Positions 35,865 through 44,927 are shown, counted from the stretch's first letter. The stretch: DNA of 64,000 bases from Curtobacterium sp. ISL-83 (GCF_018613895.1 NZ_JAGGPH010000007.1:558001-622000), one strand, 5' to 3'. The notes: a model not told the origin generated them from the sequence alone. Numbers and translations are program-made.

Positions 35865-36875
35865 ATGGAGTACCGCTACCTCGGCAACTCGGGCCTCAAG
35901 GTCTCCGAGATCACCTACGGCAACTGGCTGACCCACGCCTCCCAGGTCGAGAACGACGCGGCCATCGCCTGCGTCCGCGCCGCGCTCGACGTCGGCATCT
36001 CGACGTTCGACACCGCCGACGTCTACGCGAACACCGGCGCCGAGACGGTCCTCGGTGAGGCCCTCAAGGGCGAGCGCCGCCAGTCGCTCGAGATCGCCAC
36101 GAAGGTCTTCGGACCGACCGGCCCGAAGGGGCACAACGACACCGGGCTGTCCCGGAAGCACATCCTCGAGTCCATCGACGGGTCGCTCGGTCGTCTGCAG
36201 ACCGACTACGTCGACCTGTACCAGGCGCACCGGTTCGACCACGAGACCCCGCTCGAGGAGACGATGCAGGCGTTCGCCGACGTCGTCCGCCAGGGCAAGG
36301 TCCTGTACGTCGGCGTGTCCGAGTGGACCGCCGACCAGCTCCGTGCGGGTGCGGCACTCGCGAAGGAGCTCGGCTTCCAGCTCATCTCGAACCAGCCGCA
36401 GTACTCCGCGCTGTGGCGTGTCATCGAGGCCGAGGTCGTCCCGGCGTCGGAGGAGCTCGGCATCTCGCAGATCGTCTGGTCTCCGATCGCCCAGGGTGTC
36501 CTGACCGGCAAGTACCAGCCGGGTCAGCCGTTGCCGGAGGGCTCGCGCGCCACCGACGACAAGGGCGGCGCGAAGATGATCCAGCGCTTCATGAACGACG
36601 AGGTCCTGACCGCGGTGCAGGCGCTCAAGCCGATCGCCGACGAGCTCAGCCTGTCGATGGCCCAGCTCGCCGTCGCGTGGGTGCTGCAGAACGAGAACGT
36701 GGCGTCCGCGATCATCGGGGCCTCGCGTCCGGAGCAGGTGCAGGACAACGCCGGCGCGGCCGGTGTCTCGATCCCCGCCGAGCTGATGTCACGGATCGAC
36801 GACGCCCTCGGCTCGGTCGTCGAGCGCGACTCCGCGAAGACGAACGACAGCAGCCCGAAGACCCGCGAGGCCTAG
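35865..36875 (+). CDS. aldo/keto reductase (KCNAB/YghZ-like)
   Basis: The 336-residue NADPH-dependent reductase starts MEYRYLGNSGLKVSEITYGNW. The catalytic Asp/Tyr lie in FDTADVYANTGAETVLGEAL, Lys in EIATKVFGPTG and His in DLYQAHRFD. NADPH binding involves VWSPIAQGVLTGKYQPG and AIIGASRPEQV. The layout matches voltage-gated K+ channel beta-subunit-like reductases, which reduce carbonyl compounds. AGGAG lies 10 nt before the ATG. A TAGACT box at 35721 would leave a leader of about 130 nt. Confidence 0.92.
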   Translation: MEYRYLGNSGLKVSEITYGNWLTHASQVENDAAIACVRAALDVGISTFDTADVYANTGAETVLGEALKGERRQSLEIATKVFGPTGPKGHNDTGLSRKHILESIDGSLGRLQTDYVDLYQAHRFDHETPLEETMQAFADVVRQGKVLYVGVSEWTADQLRAGAALAKELGFQLISNQPQYSALWRVIEAEVVPASEELGISQIVWSPIAQGVLTGKYQPGQPLPEGSRATDDKGGAKMIQRFMNDEVLTAVQALKPIADELSLSMAQLAVAWVLQNENVASAIIGASRPEQVQDNAGAAGVSIPAELMSRIDDALGSVVERDSAKTNDSSPKTREA

Positions 36876-36924
36876 ACCCGCGCGACGCCCCCGGGGGACG
36901 TCGGCGGGGTATCGCGCCACGAAA

Positions 36925-36963
36925 CCGACGTCGAACCAGCCCGCGCGGCTGGTTCGACGTCGG
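36925..36963. terminator. 17-bp perfect hairpin after the aldo/keto reductase gene
   Basis: Arms 36925-36941 and 36947-36963 (CCGACGTCGAACCAGCC and its complement) pair without mismatch around a 5-nt loop, CGCGC. It lies 50 nt past the stop of the plus-strand gene. There is no T tract, so it could be a terminator or another structured element. Confidence 0.55.
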
Positions 36964-36980
36964 GAACGTGGTTCGACGCC

Positions 36981-37043
36981 GTGGCGGACGTGGCGGACGT
37001 GGCGGACGTGGCGGACGTGGCGGACGTGGCGGACGTGGCCGAC
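36981..37043 (+). repeat. 9-bp tandem repeat (GTGGCGGAC)
   Basis: Six perfect copies of GTGGCGGAC (36981-37034) and a seventh with one change (37035-37043) stand head to tail between the hairpin and the tRNA terminator. The unit is a multiple of three but no credible gene covers it. Confidence 0.9.
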
Positions 37044-37120
37044 GCCGACGCCGGGCCGACGCCGTGGCCGCCGACGCGGCGTCCGATGGGCGCTGACGGC
37101 CCCGCCGTATGCCCCCGGGA

Positions 37121-37155
37121 CCAGAAAAGGCCCCCTGCCGAAGCAGGGGGCCTTT
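37121..37155 (-). terminator. rho-independent terminator of the tRNA cluster
   Basis: A perfect 13-bp stem (37126-37138 with 37143-37155), with a TTCG loop on the minus strand, ends in TTTT. It lies 7 nt past the 3' end of tRNA-Phe, reading in the same direction as the tRNAs. Confidence 0.88.
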
Positions 37156-37161
37156 CACCGG

Positions 37162-37234
37162 TGGCTGGACACGGCATCGATCCGTGGACCTTTCGATTTT
37201 CAGTCGAACGCTCTACCAACTGAGCTATCCAGCC
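37162..37234 (-). tRNA. tRNA-Phe (GAA)
   Basis: The 73-nt minus-strand gene starts GGCTGGATAGCTCAGTTGGT and ends GTCCAGCCA. The acceptor stem pairs fully and the anticodon loop CTGAAAA gives GAA. The D arm AGCTCAGTTGGTAGAGC is canonical. It is the last tRNA of a Glu-Asp-Phe cluster. CCA is not encoded. Confidence 0.95.
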
Positions 37235-37238
37235 GTGG

Positions 37239-37312
37239 CGACCCTGACGGGACTTGAACCCGCGACCTCCGCCGTGACAGGGCGGCACGCTAACCAGCTG
37301 CGCTACAGGGCC
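37239..37312 (-). tRNA. tRNA-Asp (GTC)
   Basis: The 74-nt minus-strand gene starts GGCCCTGTAGCGCAGCTGGT. The anticodon loop CTGTCAC gives GTC. The T arm reads GCGGGTTCAAGTCCCGT. A CCA triplet follows the discriminator G in the DNA. It lies 4 nt upstream of tRNA-Phe. Confidence 0.95.
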
Positions 37313-37360
37313 ATATTTTGTTGTCTGGTGTTGCTCTGCTTGCTTGCTCACTCCGAAGAG

Positions 37361-37433
37361 TGACCCCAACGGGATTCGAACCCGTGCTGCCGCCGTGAAA
37401 GGGCGGTGTCCTAGGCCACTAAACGATAGGGCC
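37361..37433 (-). tRNA. tRNA-Glu (TTC)
   Basis: The 73-nt minus-strand gene starts GGCCCTATCGTTTAGTGGCC. The anticodon loop CTTTCAC gives TTC. The T arm ACGGGTTCGAATCCCGT is canonical. It is the first tRNA of the cluster, 48 nt upstream of tRNA-Asp. Confidence 0.95.
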
Positions 37434-37665
37434 GCAAGCGGTGCAGTGCGCTACCGATGGACAAGCATACGGATGCTCTGCGGGTTTCACAAATCGGGCC
37501 CGTCCACCGCGCCAAGTCCGGCGTGTCGCGGGTGCCGGCCGCGTCCAGCACCGCTTCACTCACGGTGGAGCAGAAGGCTCTGATTCGTGCTGTCGATGAC
37601 CGGATGCGACCATCGTCGTCGTCTCCCGCCCCTCACAAGGGGGTGTCGGGGGTGCGACACCTGTT

Positions 37666-37720
37666 GTTACTGTTGCGCTTGTTAACAGTGTTACGTGCGT
37701 GAGCCATGCCGCGCTGTTAC
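37666..37720 (+). promoter_or_regulatory. repeated GTTAC sites upstream of the M23 peptidase gene
   Basis: GTTAC occurs at 37666, 37690 and 37716, with the palindrome TGTTAACA at 37680-37687 between them, all within 70 nt of the M23 gene start. The region is much poorer in G+C than its surroundings. Such GTTAC clusters resemble binding sites of OmpR-type regulators such as MtrA, which control cell-wall hydrolases in actinobacteria. The assignment is inference. Confidence 0.45.
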
Positions 37721-37733
37721 GAAATCGAGATAC

Positions 37734-39011
37734 ATGATGCCCTCCTCTTCGCTGTCACTCCGCTCCCGCCGCCGCGTCATCGCCGCCGCGGTCGCCGTCG
37801 TGCTCTCCGTGAGCGCTCTCGCGGCTGTGACGCCGAGCGGGGCCGCGCACGCCGAGAGCTACCCGAGCTGGTCGGACGTCCAGCAGGCAAAGGCCTCGGC
37901 GTCGGCCCAGCAGGCGAAGGTCACCGAGATCCAGGCCCTGATCGCGGACCTCCAGACCAAGGCCGTCGCGGCACAGAAGGCGGCGGAGGCGGCCGGCGCT
38001 GCGTACCAGACGGCGCAGACCAAGTACGACGAAGCGACGCTCACGCAGCAGACCCTGCAGGCGCAGGCGGACACCGCGAAGAAGACCGCCGCCCAGTCCG
38101 AGGCGCAGGCCGGCCAGCTCGCCGCGCAGCTCGGTCGTGCCAGTGCGAACAACGTGACCACCGACCTCCTGACGCACCCGAGCGGCTCCGGGGACCTGCT
38201 GTACGAACTCGGCGCGATGTCGAAGCTCAGCGAGCAGGCGGACGGCATCTACTCGCAGGCGTCGCAGGACCGGGGCATCGCCCAGGGTCTCGCCGACAAG
38301 GCCGACCTGGCGAAGAAGGCCCTCGGGTCGCTCGCCGCCGCAGCACAGCAGAAGATGCAGCTGGCGCAGGACTCGGCCGTCGCGGCACAGTCCGCGGTGA
38401 CGGCGCAGAACGACAACCAGGCCCGGCTCGAAGCCCAGCTCACGCTCCTCACGTCGAACGCGAAGGACGTCGAGTCCAAGTACAACAAGGGCGTCCAGGT
38501 CGAGAAGGCGCGGCAGGCCGCGATCGCCGCCGCCGCGGCCAGGGCCGCCGCGAAGGCCGCCGCCACGACCCAGGGCGGCTCCGGTGGCGGTGCCCCGAAC
38601 TCCTCCGGGTGGGTCCGGCCGGCCGGTGGCTACCAGACGAGCCCCTTCGGCTACCGCATCGACCCGTACACGCACGCCCACGCGCTGCACGCCGGCGTCG
38701 ACCTCGCTCCGGCCTGCTACGCGCCGATCTACGCGGCGCACGACGGCACGGTGACCTTCGCGGCGAACGGCGGCGGCTACGGCAACGAGGTCGTGCTCGA
38801 CAACGGCGGCGGGATCTCCACCGCGTACGGGCACGTCGTCGACGGCGGCATCCTCGTGTCCGTCGGCCAGCACGTCTCCGCCGGGCAGCAGATCGCGAAG
38901 ATCGGGTCGACCGGCTGGTCGACCGGATGCCACCTCCACTTCGAGACCCGGATCAACGGCGCCGCCGTCGATCCCGTCCCCTTCATGGCAGCGCGGGGGA
39001 TCTCGGTATGA
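37734..39011 (+). CDS. secreted M23-family peptidoglycan endopeptidase
   Basis: The 425-residue protein has a signal peptide (RRRVIAAAVAVVLSVSALAAV, cut near AHAES) and a long Ala/Gln-rich coiled coil (about 45-290). The C-terminal LytM/M23 zinc-peptidase domain (about 300-425) carries ligands H319 and D323 in HAGVD and H400/H402 in CHLHFE. It should cut peptide cross-links in peptidoglycan; the coiled coil suggests control by a partner such as FtsEX, as for EnvC or RipC. The next gene shares the same N-terminal design. Two in-frame ATGs (37734, 37737) are both possible starts. Confidence 0.9.
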   Translation: MMPSSSLSLRSRRRVIAAAVAVVLSVSALAAVTPSGAAHAESYPSWSDVQQAKASASAQQAKVTEIQALIADLQTKAVAAQKAAEAAGAAYQTAQTKYDEATLTQQTLQAQADTAKKTAAQSEAQAGQLAAQLGRASANNVTTDLLTHPSGSGDLLYELGAMSKLSEQADGIYSQASQDRGIAQGLADKADLAKKALGSLAAAAQQKMQLAQDSAVAAQSAVTAQNDNQARLEAQLTLLTSNAKDVESKYNKGVQVEKARQAAIAAAAARAAAKAAATTQGGSGGGAPNSSGWVRPAGGYQTSPFGYRIDPYTHAHALHAGVDLAPACYAPIYAAHDGTVTFAANGGGYGNEVVLDNGGGISTAYGHVVDGGILVSVGQHVSAGQQIAKIGSTGWSTGCHLHFETRINGAAVDPVPFMAARGISV

Positions 39012-39044
39012 GTTCAAGCGCCGTCGAGAGGCCCTGACCACGTC

Positions 39045-40535
39045 ATGAAGCAGTCTGCTCGCACCCTCACCTGCGGAACCGCGCTCGTCGCCGTCCTGGG
39101 CATCGGCCTCTCGGTCGCGATCGCCATGCCGGCGCAAGCGTCCCCCGCGGCGCCGAGCTGGAACGACGTCCGCGCGGCGAAGTCGCACGCGGCCGATGCG
39201 CAGCAGACCGTCGACGAACTCACCAAGCGGCTCGGCACGCTGCAGGACAGCGCCGACGCGGCCGCGATCGCCGAGCAGCAGGCCGGACAGACGTACTCAC
39301 TCGCCGCGTCGCAGCAGCAGGAGGCGCAGGCGACCCTCGACGACCTCACCGCGCAGGCGAAGCGCGCCAAGACCCGGGCCCGCGCATCGGCCCAGCAGGT
39401 CGCCGGTCTGGTCGTCGAACTCTCCCGCACCGGCGGCGGTGACCTGTCGACGACGATGCTCATCGACGCGAAGAGCTCCAAGGACCTGCTCTACCGGGTC
39501 GGCACGATGTCGCACCTGTCCGAGCGCTCCGCGACCGTCCTCGCCCGGGCCCAGAACGACCAGAACACGGTGGACTCGATCACCGCGCAGCAGTCCGCGG
39601 CGACGAAGGCGCTGACGAAGGCGACGGACCAGACGAAGTCCGCGCTCGACCACGCGAACGGCATCGCCGCCGACGCGCAAGCCCGCGTCCAGCAGGAGCA
39701 GGCCCAGCAGGACCAGGTGCTGCAGCAGCTCGCGTTCCTCAAGGGCACGAGCGTCGCCACGGAGAGCGCCTACTGGAGCGCGCAGCGTGCCAAGCAGGTG
39801 GAGGCGCAGCTCGCGGCCCAGGCAGCGAGCGGCAGCGGCGCGAGCAGCACCGGTGGGAGCGGCAGCGGCGGGAGCGGCAGCCACTCCGGCACGTCGACCG
39901 CGCCGAGCGGGAGCACCAAGCCGAGCGGCAACGGCTCGGGCAGCAACACGCCCAGCACCCCGAACCAGCCCGTCACGCCGAACCAGCCCGTCACCCCGAA
40001 CCAGCCCAGCACGCCGAACCAGCCCGTCACCCCGGCCAAGCCGAGCACGCCGAGCGTCCCGTCCCGACCGGCACCCCCTGCCCCGTCGAAGCCGGCACCG
40101 CCGGCACCGACGCCGCCCGCTCCCACGGCACCGAGCACCCCGTCCGTCGCGGCCGGCGCCATCGCGTTCGCCCGCGCCCAGATCGGTGACGCCTACGTCT
40201 TCGGCGGTGCTGGCCCGAACCAGTGGGACTGCTCCGGCCTCGTGATGATGGCCTACGGATCGCAGGGGATCGCCACCGGCGGTCACAACGTGGTGTGGCA
40301 GTACGAGCACTTCCAGTCGATCGGGCGGCTCGTCCCGCTGTCGCAGCGCCAGCCCGGCGACATCCTGTTCTACTCGTCGAACGGCGCGGCCAGTGGTGGC
40401 TACCACGACTCCATCTACACCGGCGGCGGGATGATGGTCGAGGCTGCGAACCCCCAGCGCGGCGTGCTCGAACGGGCGATCTGGACCCCGAGCCAGCTCC
40501 TGCCGTACGTCGCTCGTCCGAGCGGCTCGCTGTAG
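39045..40535 (+). CDS. secreted NlpC/P60-family cell-wall hydrolase
   Basis: The 496-residue protein has a signal peptide cut near AQASP and a coiled coil starting SWNDVRAAKSHAADAQQ, parallel to SWSDVQQAKAS in the M23 protein just upstream. A Gly/Ser/Pro linker with repeats of TPNQPV follows. The NlpC/P60 domain (about 365-490) has C396 in WDCSG and H454 in GYHDSIY. It should hydrolyse the D-Glu/meso-DAP-type (or Lys/Orn) peptide bond during growth or division. It lies 33 nt after the M23 gene, probably in one operon. Confidence 0.92.
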   Translation: MKQSARTLTCGTALVAVLGIGLSVAIAMPAQASPAAPSWNDVRAAKSHAADAQQTVDELTKRLGTLQDSADAAAIAEQQAGQTYSLAASQQQEAQATLDDLTAQAKRAKTRARASAQQVAGLVVELSRTGGGDLSTTMLIDAKSSKDLLYRVGTMSHLSERSATVLARAQNDQNTVDSITAQQSAATKALTKATDQTKSALDHANGIAADAQARVQQEQAQQDQVLQQLAFLKGTSVATESAYWSAQRAKQVEAQLAAQAASGSGASSTGGSGSGGSGSHSGTSTAPSGSTKPSGNGSGSNTPSTPNQPVTPNQPVTPNQPSTPNQPVTPAKPSTPSVPSRPAPPAPSKPAPPAPTPPAPTAPSTPSVAAGAIAFARAQIGDAYVFGGAGPNQWDCSGLVMMAYGSQGIATGGHNVVWQYEHFQSIGRLVPLSQRQPGDILFYSSNGAASGGYHDSIYTGGGMMVEAANPQRGVLERAIWTPSQLLPYVARPSGSL

Positions 40536-40549
40536 TCCCGAACACCTCG

Positions 40550-40603
40550 GTACGACAACGGCCACCCCAGTACGACAACGGCCGTCCCCAGTACGACAAC
40601 GGC
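40550..40603 (+). repeat. three direct copies of GTACGACAACGGC
   Basis: The 13-mer starts at 40550, 40570 and 40591, a spacing of 20-21 nt or about two helix turns. All copies lie directly after the NlpC/P60 stop, and the last one runs into the terminator stem. Confidence 0.85.
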
Positions 40604-40635
40604 GCCCGCCCTCCGTCAGGAGTGCGGGCGCCGTT
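40598..40635. terminator. hairpin terminator between convergent genes
   Basis: Arms 40598-40609 (AACGGCGCCCGC) and 40624-40635 pair perfectly around a 14-nt loop between the NlpC/P60 gene and the convergent ppa. The ends AAC/GTT give short A/T flanks in both directions. Confidence 0.7.
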
Positions 40636-40651
40636 CGCGGCAGTGTCAGCG

Positions 40652-41143
40652 TCAGTGCCCAGCAGGCACGTACGCAGCCTGGCCGGCCGTGACGATGGCC
40701 TCGGCCTCGGCGGCGTCGCCCCAGCCCTCGGCCTTGACCCACTTGTTCGGCTCGAGGTCCTTGTAGCGCTCGAAGAAGTGCGCGATCTCGGCCTTCGTCT
40801 GCTCGTCGACGTCCGAGATGTCCTGGATGTGGGTCCAGCGGGGGTCCTTCGCGGGGACGACGAGGACCTTCGCGTCGACGCCGGCCTCGTCGCTCATCTT
40901 GAACACGCCGACGGGACGGACCTTGACGCCCACGCCCGGGAAGGTCGGGTACTCGAGCAGCAGCAGCGCGTCCACGGGGTCACCGTCGTCGGCCAGCGTG
41001 TTCTCGAAGAACCCGTAGTCGGTCGGGTAGACGAACGACGTGAACAGCACGCGGTCGAGGTAGACGCGACCGGTCTCGTGGTCCACCTCGTACTTGTTGC
41101 GGCTGCCCTTGGGGATCTCGACGACGACGTCGTACGCGGCCAT
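40652..41143 (-). CDS. ppa: inorganic pyrophosphatase (family I)
   Basis: The 163-residue cytoplasmic enzyme hydrolyses pyrophosphate to two phosphates and so pulls biosynthetic reactions forward. It starts [21 protein letters not shown]. The family signature appears as [20 protein letters not shown] with the metal-binding Asp residues. The length is typical for bacterial hexameric PPases. CAGGAGTGCAGAC gives a clear AGGAG about 8 nt before the ATG on the minus strand. Confidence 0.96.
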   Translation of the reverse strand: MAAYDVVVEIPKGSRNKYEVDHETGRVYLDRVLFTSFVYPTDYGFFENTLADDGDPVDALLLLEYPTFPGVGVKVRPVGVFKMSDEAGVDAKVLVVPAKDPRWTHIQDISDVDEQTKAEIAHFFERYKDLEPNKWVKAEGWGDAAEAEAIVTAGQAAYVPAGH

Positions 41144-41195
41144 GTCTGCACTCCTGGTTGGTCGATCGGGCTGTCGGGGATTCCGAGAGCGCGGC

Positions 41196-41201
41196 TAACG
41201 T
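41196..41201 (+). promoter_or_regulatory. -10 box of a leaderless promoter for tilS
   Basis: TAACGT lies 6 nt before the GTG at 41208, without a Shine-Dalgarno. Confidence 0.5.
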
Positions 41202-41207
41202 TACCGG

Positions 41208-42230
41208 GTGAACTCTCCGCGTCCCCGGCTGGATCCCGCCGTCGCCGAGACCCGACGATCGGTCCGCGACCTGCTCGCCCGCGCGCTCCTGGAGGGCGTG
41301 CTCGCCGAGGGCGACCTCGTCCTCGTGGCGCTGAGCGGCGGGCCCGATTCGCTCGCGCTCGCGGCCGCGACCGCCTTCGAGGCGCCGAAGGGCGGCCTGC
41401 GGGCCGGCGCGGTGGTCGTCGACCACGCTCTCCAGGCGGGCTCCGAGGCGGTGGCGACCCGTGCCTCCCGGCAGGCCGCCGAACTCGGACTCGCACCGGT
41501 GACGGTCCGTCGGGTCGCCGTCGGTTCCGACGGTGGTCCGGAAGGCGCCGCACGGGAGGCCCGGCACGCGTCGATCGCGCTCGTCGCGTCCGACACGGGG
41601 TCACCCCTGGTGCTGTTCGGGCACACCCTGGACGACCAGGCCGAGACGGTCCTGCTCGGGCTGCTCCGGGGGAGCGGACCGGACAGCCTGTCCGGGATGT
41701 CCCCCCTGGTGCGACGGTCGGCGGGTCCCGCGTACGGGCGGCCGTTCCTCGGCGTCCGGCGGCACACGACCCGCCAGGCGTGCGTCGCCGCGGGGATCGC
41801 CCCGTGGCACGACCCGCAGAACGACGACCCGGCGTACGCCAGGGTGCGCGTGCGCCACACGCTGCTGCCGGTGCTCGAACGCGAGCTCGGGGTCGGCGTC
41901 CCCGAAGCGCTCGCGCGGACGGCCGACCAGCTGCGCGAGGACTCGGCGGCACTCGACCACTTCGCCGAGGAACTGGCCGAGGACGTCGCCGAGCACTCCG
42001 AGGCCGGCATCTCCCTGTCCGTCCCCGCGCTCGCGGCGAACCCGCCCGCGCTCCGGCAGCGGCTCGTGCGCCTGGCCGTCGAGAGCGAGTTCGGTGTGAC
42101 ACTGTCCCGCGTGCAGACGCTCGAGGTGTGCCGGCTCGTCACGGACTGGAGCGGGCAGGGGCCCATCGACCTGCCGGGTGTCCGGGCATCGCGGGACGGC
42201 GACCGGGTGGCGTTCACCGCGGCGTCCTGA
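41208..42230 (+). CDS. tilS: tRNA(Ile)-lysidine synthetase
   Basis: The 340-residue N-type ATP pyrophosphatase puts lysine on C34 of tRNA-Ile(CAU) so that it reads AUA. The PP-loop SGGPDS is at residues 43-48. Other conserved parts are VVDHAL, GHTLDDQAETVLLGLLRGSG and RVRHTLLPVLE. The C-terminal domain is short, as in actinobacteria. It is followed at once by hpt and then ftsH, the order found in most Gram-positive genomes. Confidence 0.95.
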   Translation: MNSPRPRLDPAVAETRRSVRDLLARALLEGVLAEGDLVLVALSGGPDSLALAAATAFEAPKGGLRAGAVVVDHALQAGSEAVATRASRQAAELGLAPVTVRRVAVGSDGGPEGAAREARHASIALVASDTGSPLVLFGHTLDDQAETVLLGLLRGSGPDSLSGMSPLVRRSAGPAYGRPFLGVRRHTTRQACVAAGIAPWHDPQNDDPAYARVRVRHTLLPVLERELGVGVPEALARTADQLREDSAALDHFAEELAEDVAEHSEAGISLSVPALAANPPALRQRLVRLAVESEFGVTLSRVQTLEVCRLVTDWSGQGPIDLPGVRASRDGDRVAFTAAS

Positions 42231-42234
42231 CGGT

Positions 42235-42240
42235 TACCCT
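42235..42240 (+). promoter_or_regulatory. -10 box of a leaderless promoter for hpt
   Basis: TACCCT lies 6 nt before the GTG at 42247, directly after the tilS stop. Confidence 0.5.
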
Positions 42241-42246
42241 GGACCG

Positions 42247-42798
42247 GTGGAACTCTCCGACGTCCAGGCCGACCTGTCCGAAGTGCTCTTCACCCCCGAG
42301 CAGATCGACGACAAGCTCGCCGAACTCGCCGCGGCGGTCGACGCCGACTACGCGGGCCGCGACCCCTTGCTCGTCGGTGTCCTGAAGGGTGCCGTCATGG
42401 TCATGGCGGACTTCTCCCGGCACCTGAAGATGCAGGCGCGGATGGACTGGATGGCGGTGTCGTCGTACGGCTCGGGCACGAAGTCGTCCGGTGTGGTGCG
42501 GATCCTGAAGGACCTCGACACCGACCTGCACGGGCGTGACGTGCTCATCGTCGAGGACATCATCGACTCCGGTCTGACCCTGTCGTGGTTGAAGCAGAAC
42601 CTGGCGTCCCGGGGGGCGGCGAGCGTCGAGATCGTCGCGCTCCTGCGCAAGCCGGAAGCCGCCAAGGTCGAGGTCGACGTCCGCTACGTCGGCTTCGACA
42701 TCCCGGACGCCTTCGTGGTGGGGTACGGCCTCGACTACGACGAGCGCTACCGGAACCTGCGCGGCGTGGGCGTCCTGGCCCCGCACGTCTACTCGTAG
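42247..42798 (+). CDS. hpt: hypoxanthine phosphoribosyltransferase
   Basis: The 183-residue enzyme salvages hypoxanthine and guanine with PRPP to make IMP and GMP. The PRPP-binding loop DVLIVEDIIDSGLTLSWL is at about 97-114. Early parts include LVGVLKGAVMVMADFSRHL and the flexible loop SSYGSGTKSSG. The C-terminal VVGYGLDYDERYRNLRGVG is the usual family ending. It lies 16 nt after tilS and has its own TACCCT box, so it may be expressed alone as well as with tilS. Confidence 0.95.
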   Translation: MELSDVQADLSEVLFTPEQIDDKLAELAAAVDADYAGRDPLLVGVLKGAVMVMADFSRHLKMQARMDWMAVSSYGSGTKSSGVVRILKDLDTDLHGRDVLIVEDIIDSGLTLSWLKQNLASRGAASVEIVALLRKPEAAKVEVDVRYVGFDIPDAFVVGYGLDYDERYRNLRGVGVLAPHVYS

Positions 42799-42932
42799 GG
42801 CGCTCGGCCGGCGCGGGACGGACGCGGAGTTCGCCCGCAGAGGACACCCATTCTCGCCACAGAATCGCGGCCGTATGCTGATCAGCACGCAACTTCGGCA
42901 GAGAAAGGTGTCGGGCTCCCTGCCCGGATCAC

Positions 42933-44921
42933 ATGGACTTCAAGCGCATCCTCCGCGGGCCGTACCTCTACGTGCTCATCGCGCTGGTGGGGATCTTCGT
43001 CGGGTGGCAGTTCATCGCCGCCACCGGCACCCAGCAGATCAGCACCCAGAAGGGCCTCGAGCAGCTCCGGGACGACAAGGTCTCCGCGGTCGTGGTCAAC
43101 TCCACCGAGCAGCGCGTCGACCTCACCCTGAAGGACGGCAACGCCCACGAGCAGTTCTACTACGCGACGCCGCGTGGTGAAGAGGTCGTCAAGGCCGTCA
43201 GCGACGCCAAGCTGCCCGACGGGTGGAACGACACCGTCCAGCAGTCGAACTGGTTCCTGTCGCTCCTCGGCATCATCCTGCCGTTCCTGATCATCGGTGG
43301 CCTGTTCTGGTTCCTGATGTCGAGCGCCCAGGGCGGCGGCTCGAAGGTCATGCAGTTCGGCAAGTCCCGCGCGAAGATGAACAACAAGGAGAACCCGCAG
43401 GTCTCCTTCACGGACGTCGCCGGCGCTGACGAGGCGATCGAGGAGCTCCAGGAGATCAAGGAGTTCCTGAAGGAGCCGGCGAAGTTCCAGGCCGTCGGCG
43501 CCAAGATCCCGAAGGGCGTGTTGCTGTACGGCCCTCCCGGAACCGGCAAGACCCTGCTCGCACGCGCCGTGGCCGGCGAAGCGGGAGTGCCGTTCTACTC
43601 GATCTCCGGTTCGGACTTCGTCGAGATGTTCGTCGGTGTCGGTGCGAGCCGCGTCCGTGACCTCTTCGAGCAGGCCAAGGCGAACTCGCCGGCCATCGTG
43701 TTCATCGACGAGATCGACGCCGTCGGTCGGCACCGCGGCGCCGGCATCGGTGGCGGCAACGACGAGCGCGAGCAAACGCTCAACCAGCTCCTCGTCGAGA
43801 TGGACGGCTTCGACGGCAAGACGAACGTCATCCTCATCGCGGCGACCAACCGCCCCGACGTGCTCGACCCCGCACTGCTCCGCCCGGGCCGCTTCGACCG
43901 CCAGATCGGCGTCGACGCGCCGGGCCTGCAGGGCCGCAAGCAGATCCTCGAGGTGCACGCGAAGGGCAAGCCGCTCGCCGCGAGCGTCGACCTCGAGCTC
44001 CTCGCCCGGAAGACCCCCGGGTTCACCGGTGCCGACCTGGCGAACGTGCTGAACGAGGCCGCGCTCCTGACGGCCCGCTCGAACGCGCAGCTCATCGACA
44101 ACCGTGCCCTGGACGAAGCAGTCGACCGCGTGATGGCCGGCCCGCAGCGTCGTACGCGCATCATGTCCGACCAGGAACGCCTGATCACGGCCTACCACGA
44201 GGGCGGCCACGCCCTGGCGGCGGCAGCGATGCGGCACACGGACCCCGTCACGAAGATCACGATCCTTCCGCGTGGCCGTGCCCTCGGGTACACGATGGTG
44301 CTCCCGCTCGAGGACAAGTACTCCGTCACCCGCAACGAGCTGCTCGACCAGCTCGCGTACGCCATGGGTGGTCGCGTGGCCGAGGAGATCGTCTTCCACG
44401 ACCCGACCACGGGCGCGTCGAACGACATCGAGAAGGCCACGGGCACCGCGCGCAAGATGGTGACCGAGTACGGCATGAGCCAGGCCGTCGGTTCCGTGAA
44501 GCTCGGCTCCGGGTCCACCGAGCCGTTCGTCGGTCGCGACATGAGCGGTGGCACTGGACGCGACTACTCGGAGAACATCGCCGAGACGGTCGACGCCGAG
44601 ACCCGCGCCCTGCTCGAGGCCGCGCACGACGAGGCCTACCAGGTGCTCAACGCGAACCGCGACATCCTGGACCGCCTGGCCGGAGAGCTGCTCGAGAAGG
44701 AGACGCTGGACGCTCCCGAGCTCGTCGAGATCTTCAAGGACGTCCGGAAGCTGCCCGAGCGCCCGCAGTGGCTCTCGAGCGACAAGCGGCCCGTGTCGAA
44801 CCTCCCCGCGATCGAGGTCCCCGGCAAGGCGGCCTCCACCGCGGCGGACGCCAGCGATGCCGAGTCGCCGTCGAAGACCCGGCGCCGTCCGTTCGGCAAC
44901 CCGGGTATCGCCCCCGCGTAG
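42933..44921 (+). CDS. ftsH: ATP-dependent zinc metalloprotease FtsH
   Basis: The 662-residue membrane protease removes misfolded or regulated membrane proteins. It has an N-terminal membrane helix (about 8-28), a short outer domain and a second helix (about 110-130). The AAA domain follows with Walker A GPPGTGKT at about 200-207, Walker [12 protein letters not shown] and the second region of homology [21 protein letters not shown]. The zinc motif is HEGGH at 422-426, where HEAGH is usual. The C-terminal tail is Ala/Ser-rich. A TATGCT box at 42874 is a candidate -10. Confidence 0.95.
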   Translation: MDFKRILRGPYLYVLIALVGIFVGWQFIAATGTQQISTQKGLEQLRDDKVSAVVVNSTEQRVDLTLKDGNAHEQFYYATPRGEEVVKAVSDAKLPDGWNDTVQQSNWFLSLLGIILPFLIIGGLFWFLMSSAQGGGSKVMQFGKSRAKMNNKENPQVSFTDVAGADEAIEELQEIKEFLKEPAKFQAVGAKIPKGVLLYGPPGTGKTLLARAVAGEAGVPFYSISGSDFVEMFVGVGASRVRDLFEQAKANSPAIVFIDEIDAVGRHRGAGIGGGNDEREQTLNQLLVEMDGFDGKTNVILIAATNRPDVLDPALLRPGRFDRQIGVDAPGLQGRKQILEVHAKGKPLAASVDLELLARKTPGFTGADLANVLNEAALLTARSNAQLIDNRALDEAVDRVMAGPQRRTRIMSDQERLITAYHEGGHALAAAAMRHTDPVTKITILPRGRALGYTMVLPLEDKYSVTRNELLDQLAYAMGGRVAEEIVFHDPTTGASNDIEKATGTARKMVTEYGMSQAVGSVKLGSGSTEPFVGRDMSGGTGRDYSENIAETVDAETRALLEAAHDEAYQVLNANRDILDRLAGELLEKETLDAPELVEIFKDVRKLPERPQWLSSDKRPVSNLPAIEVPGKAASTAADASDAESPSKTRRRPFGNPGIAPA

Positions 44922-44927
44922 GCCGGC

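Noticed and set aside
36872..37369. A minus-strand frame running through the tRNA genes and the 9-bp repeat
   Set aside because: It overlaps tRNA-Asp and tRNA-Phe and is mostly repeat translation, so it is not a gene.
40550..40603. Repeats resembling a CRISPR array
   Set aside because: There are only three 13-mers with 7-8-nt spacers and no cas genes; far too short for CRISPR.
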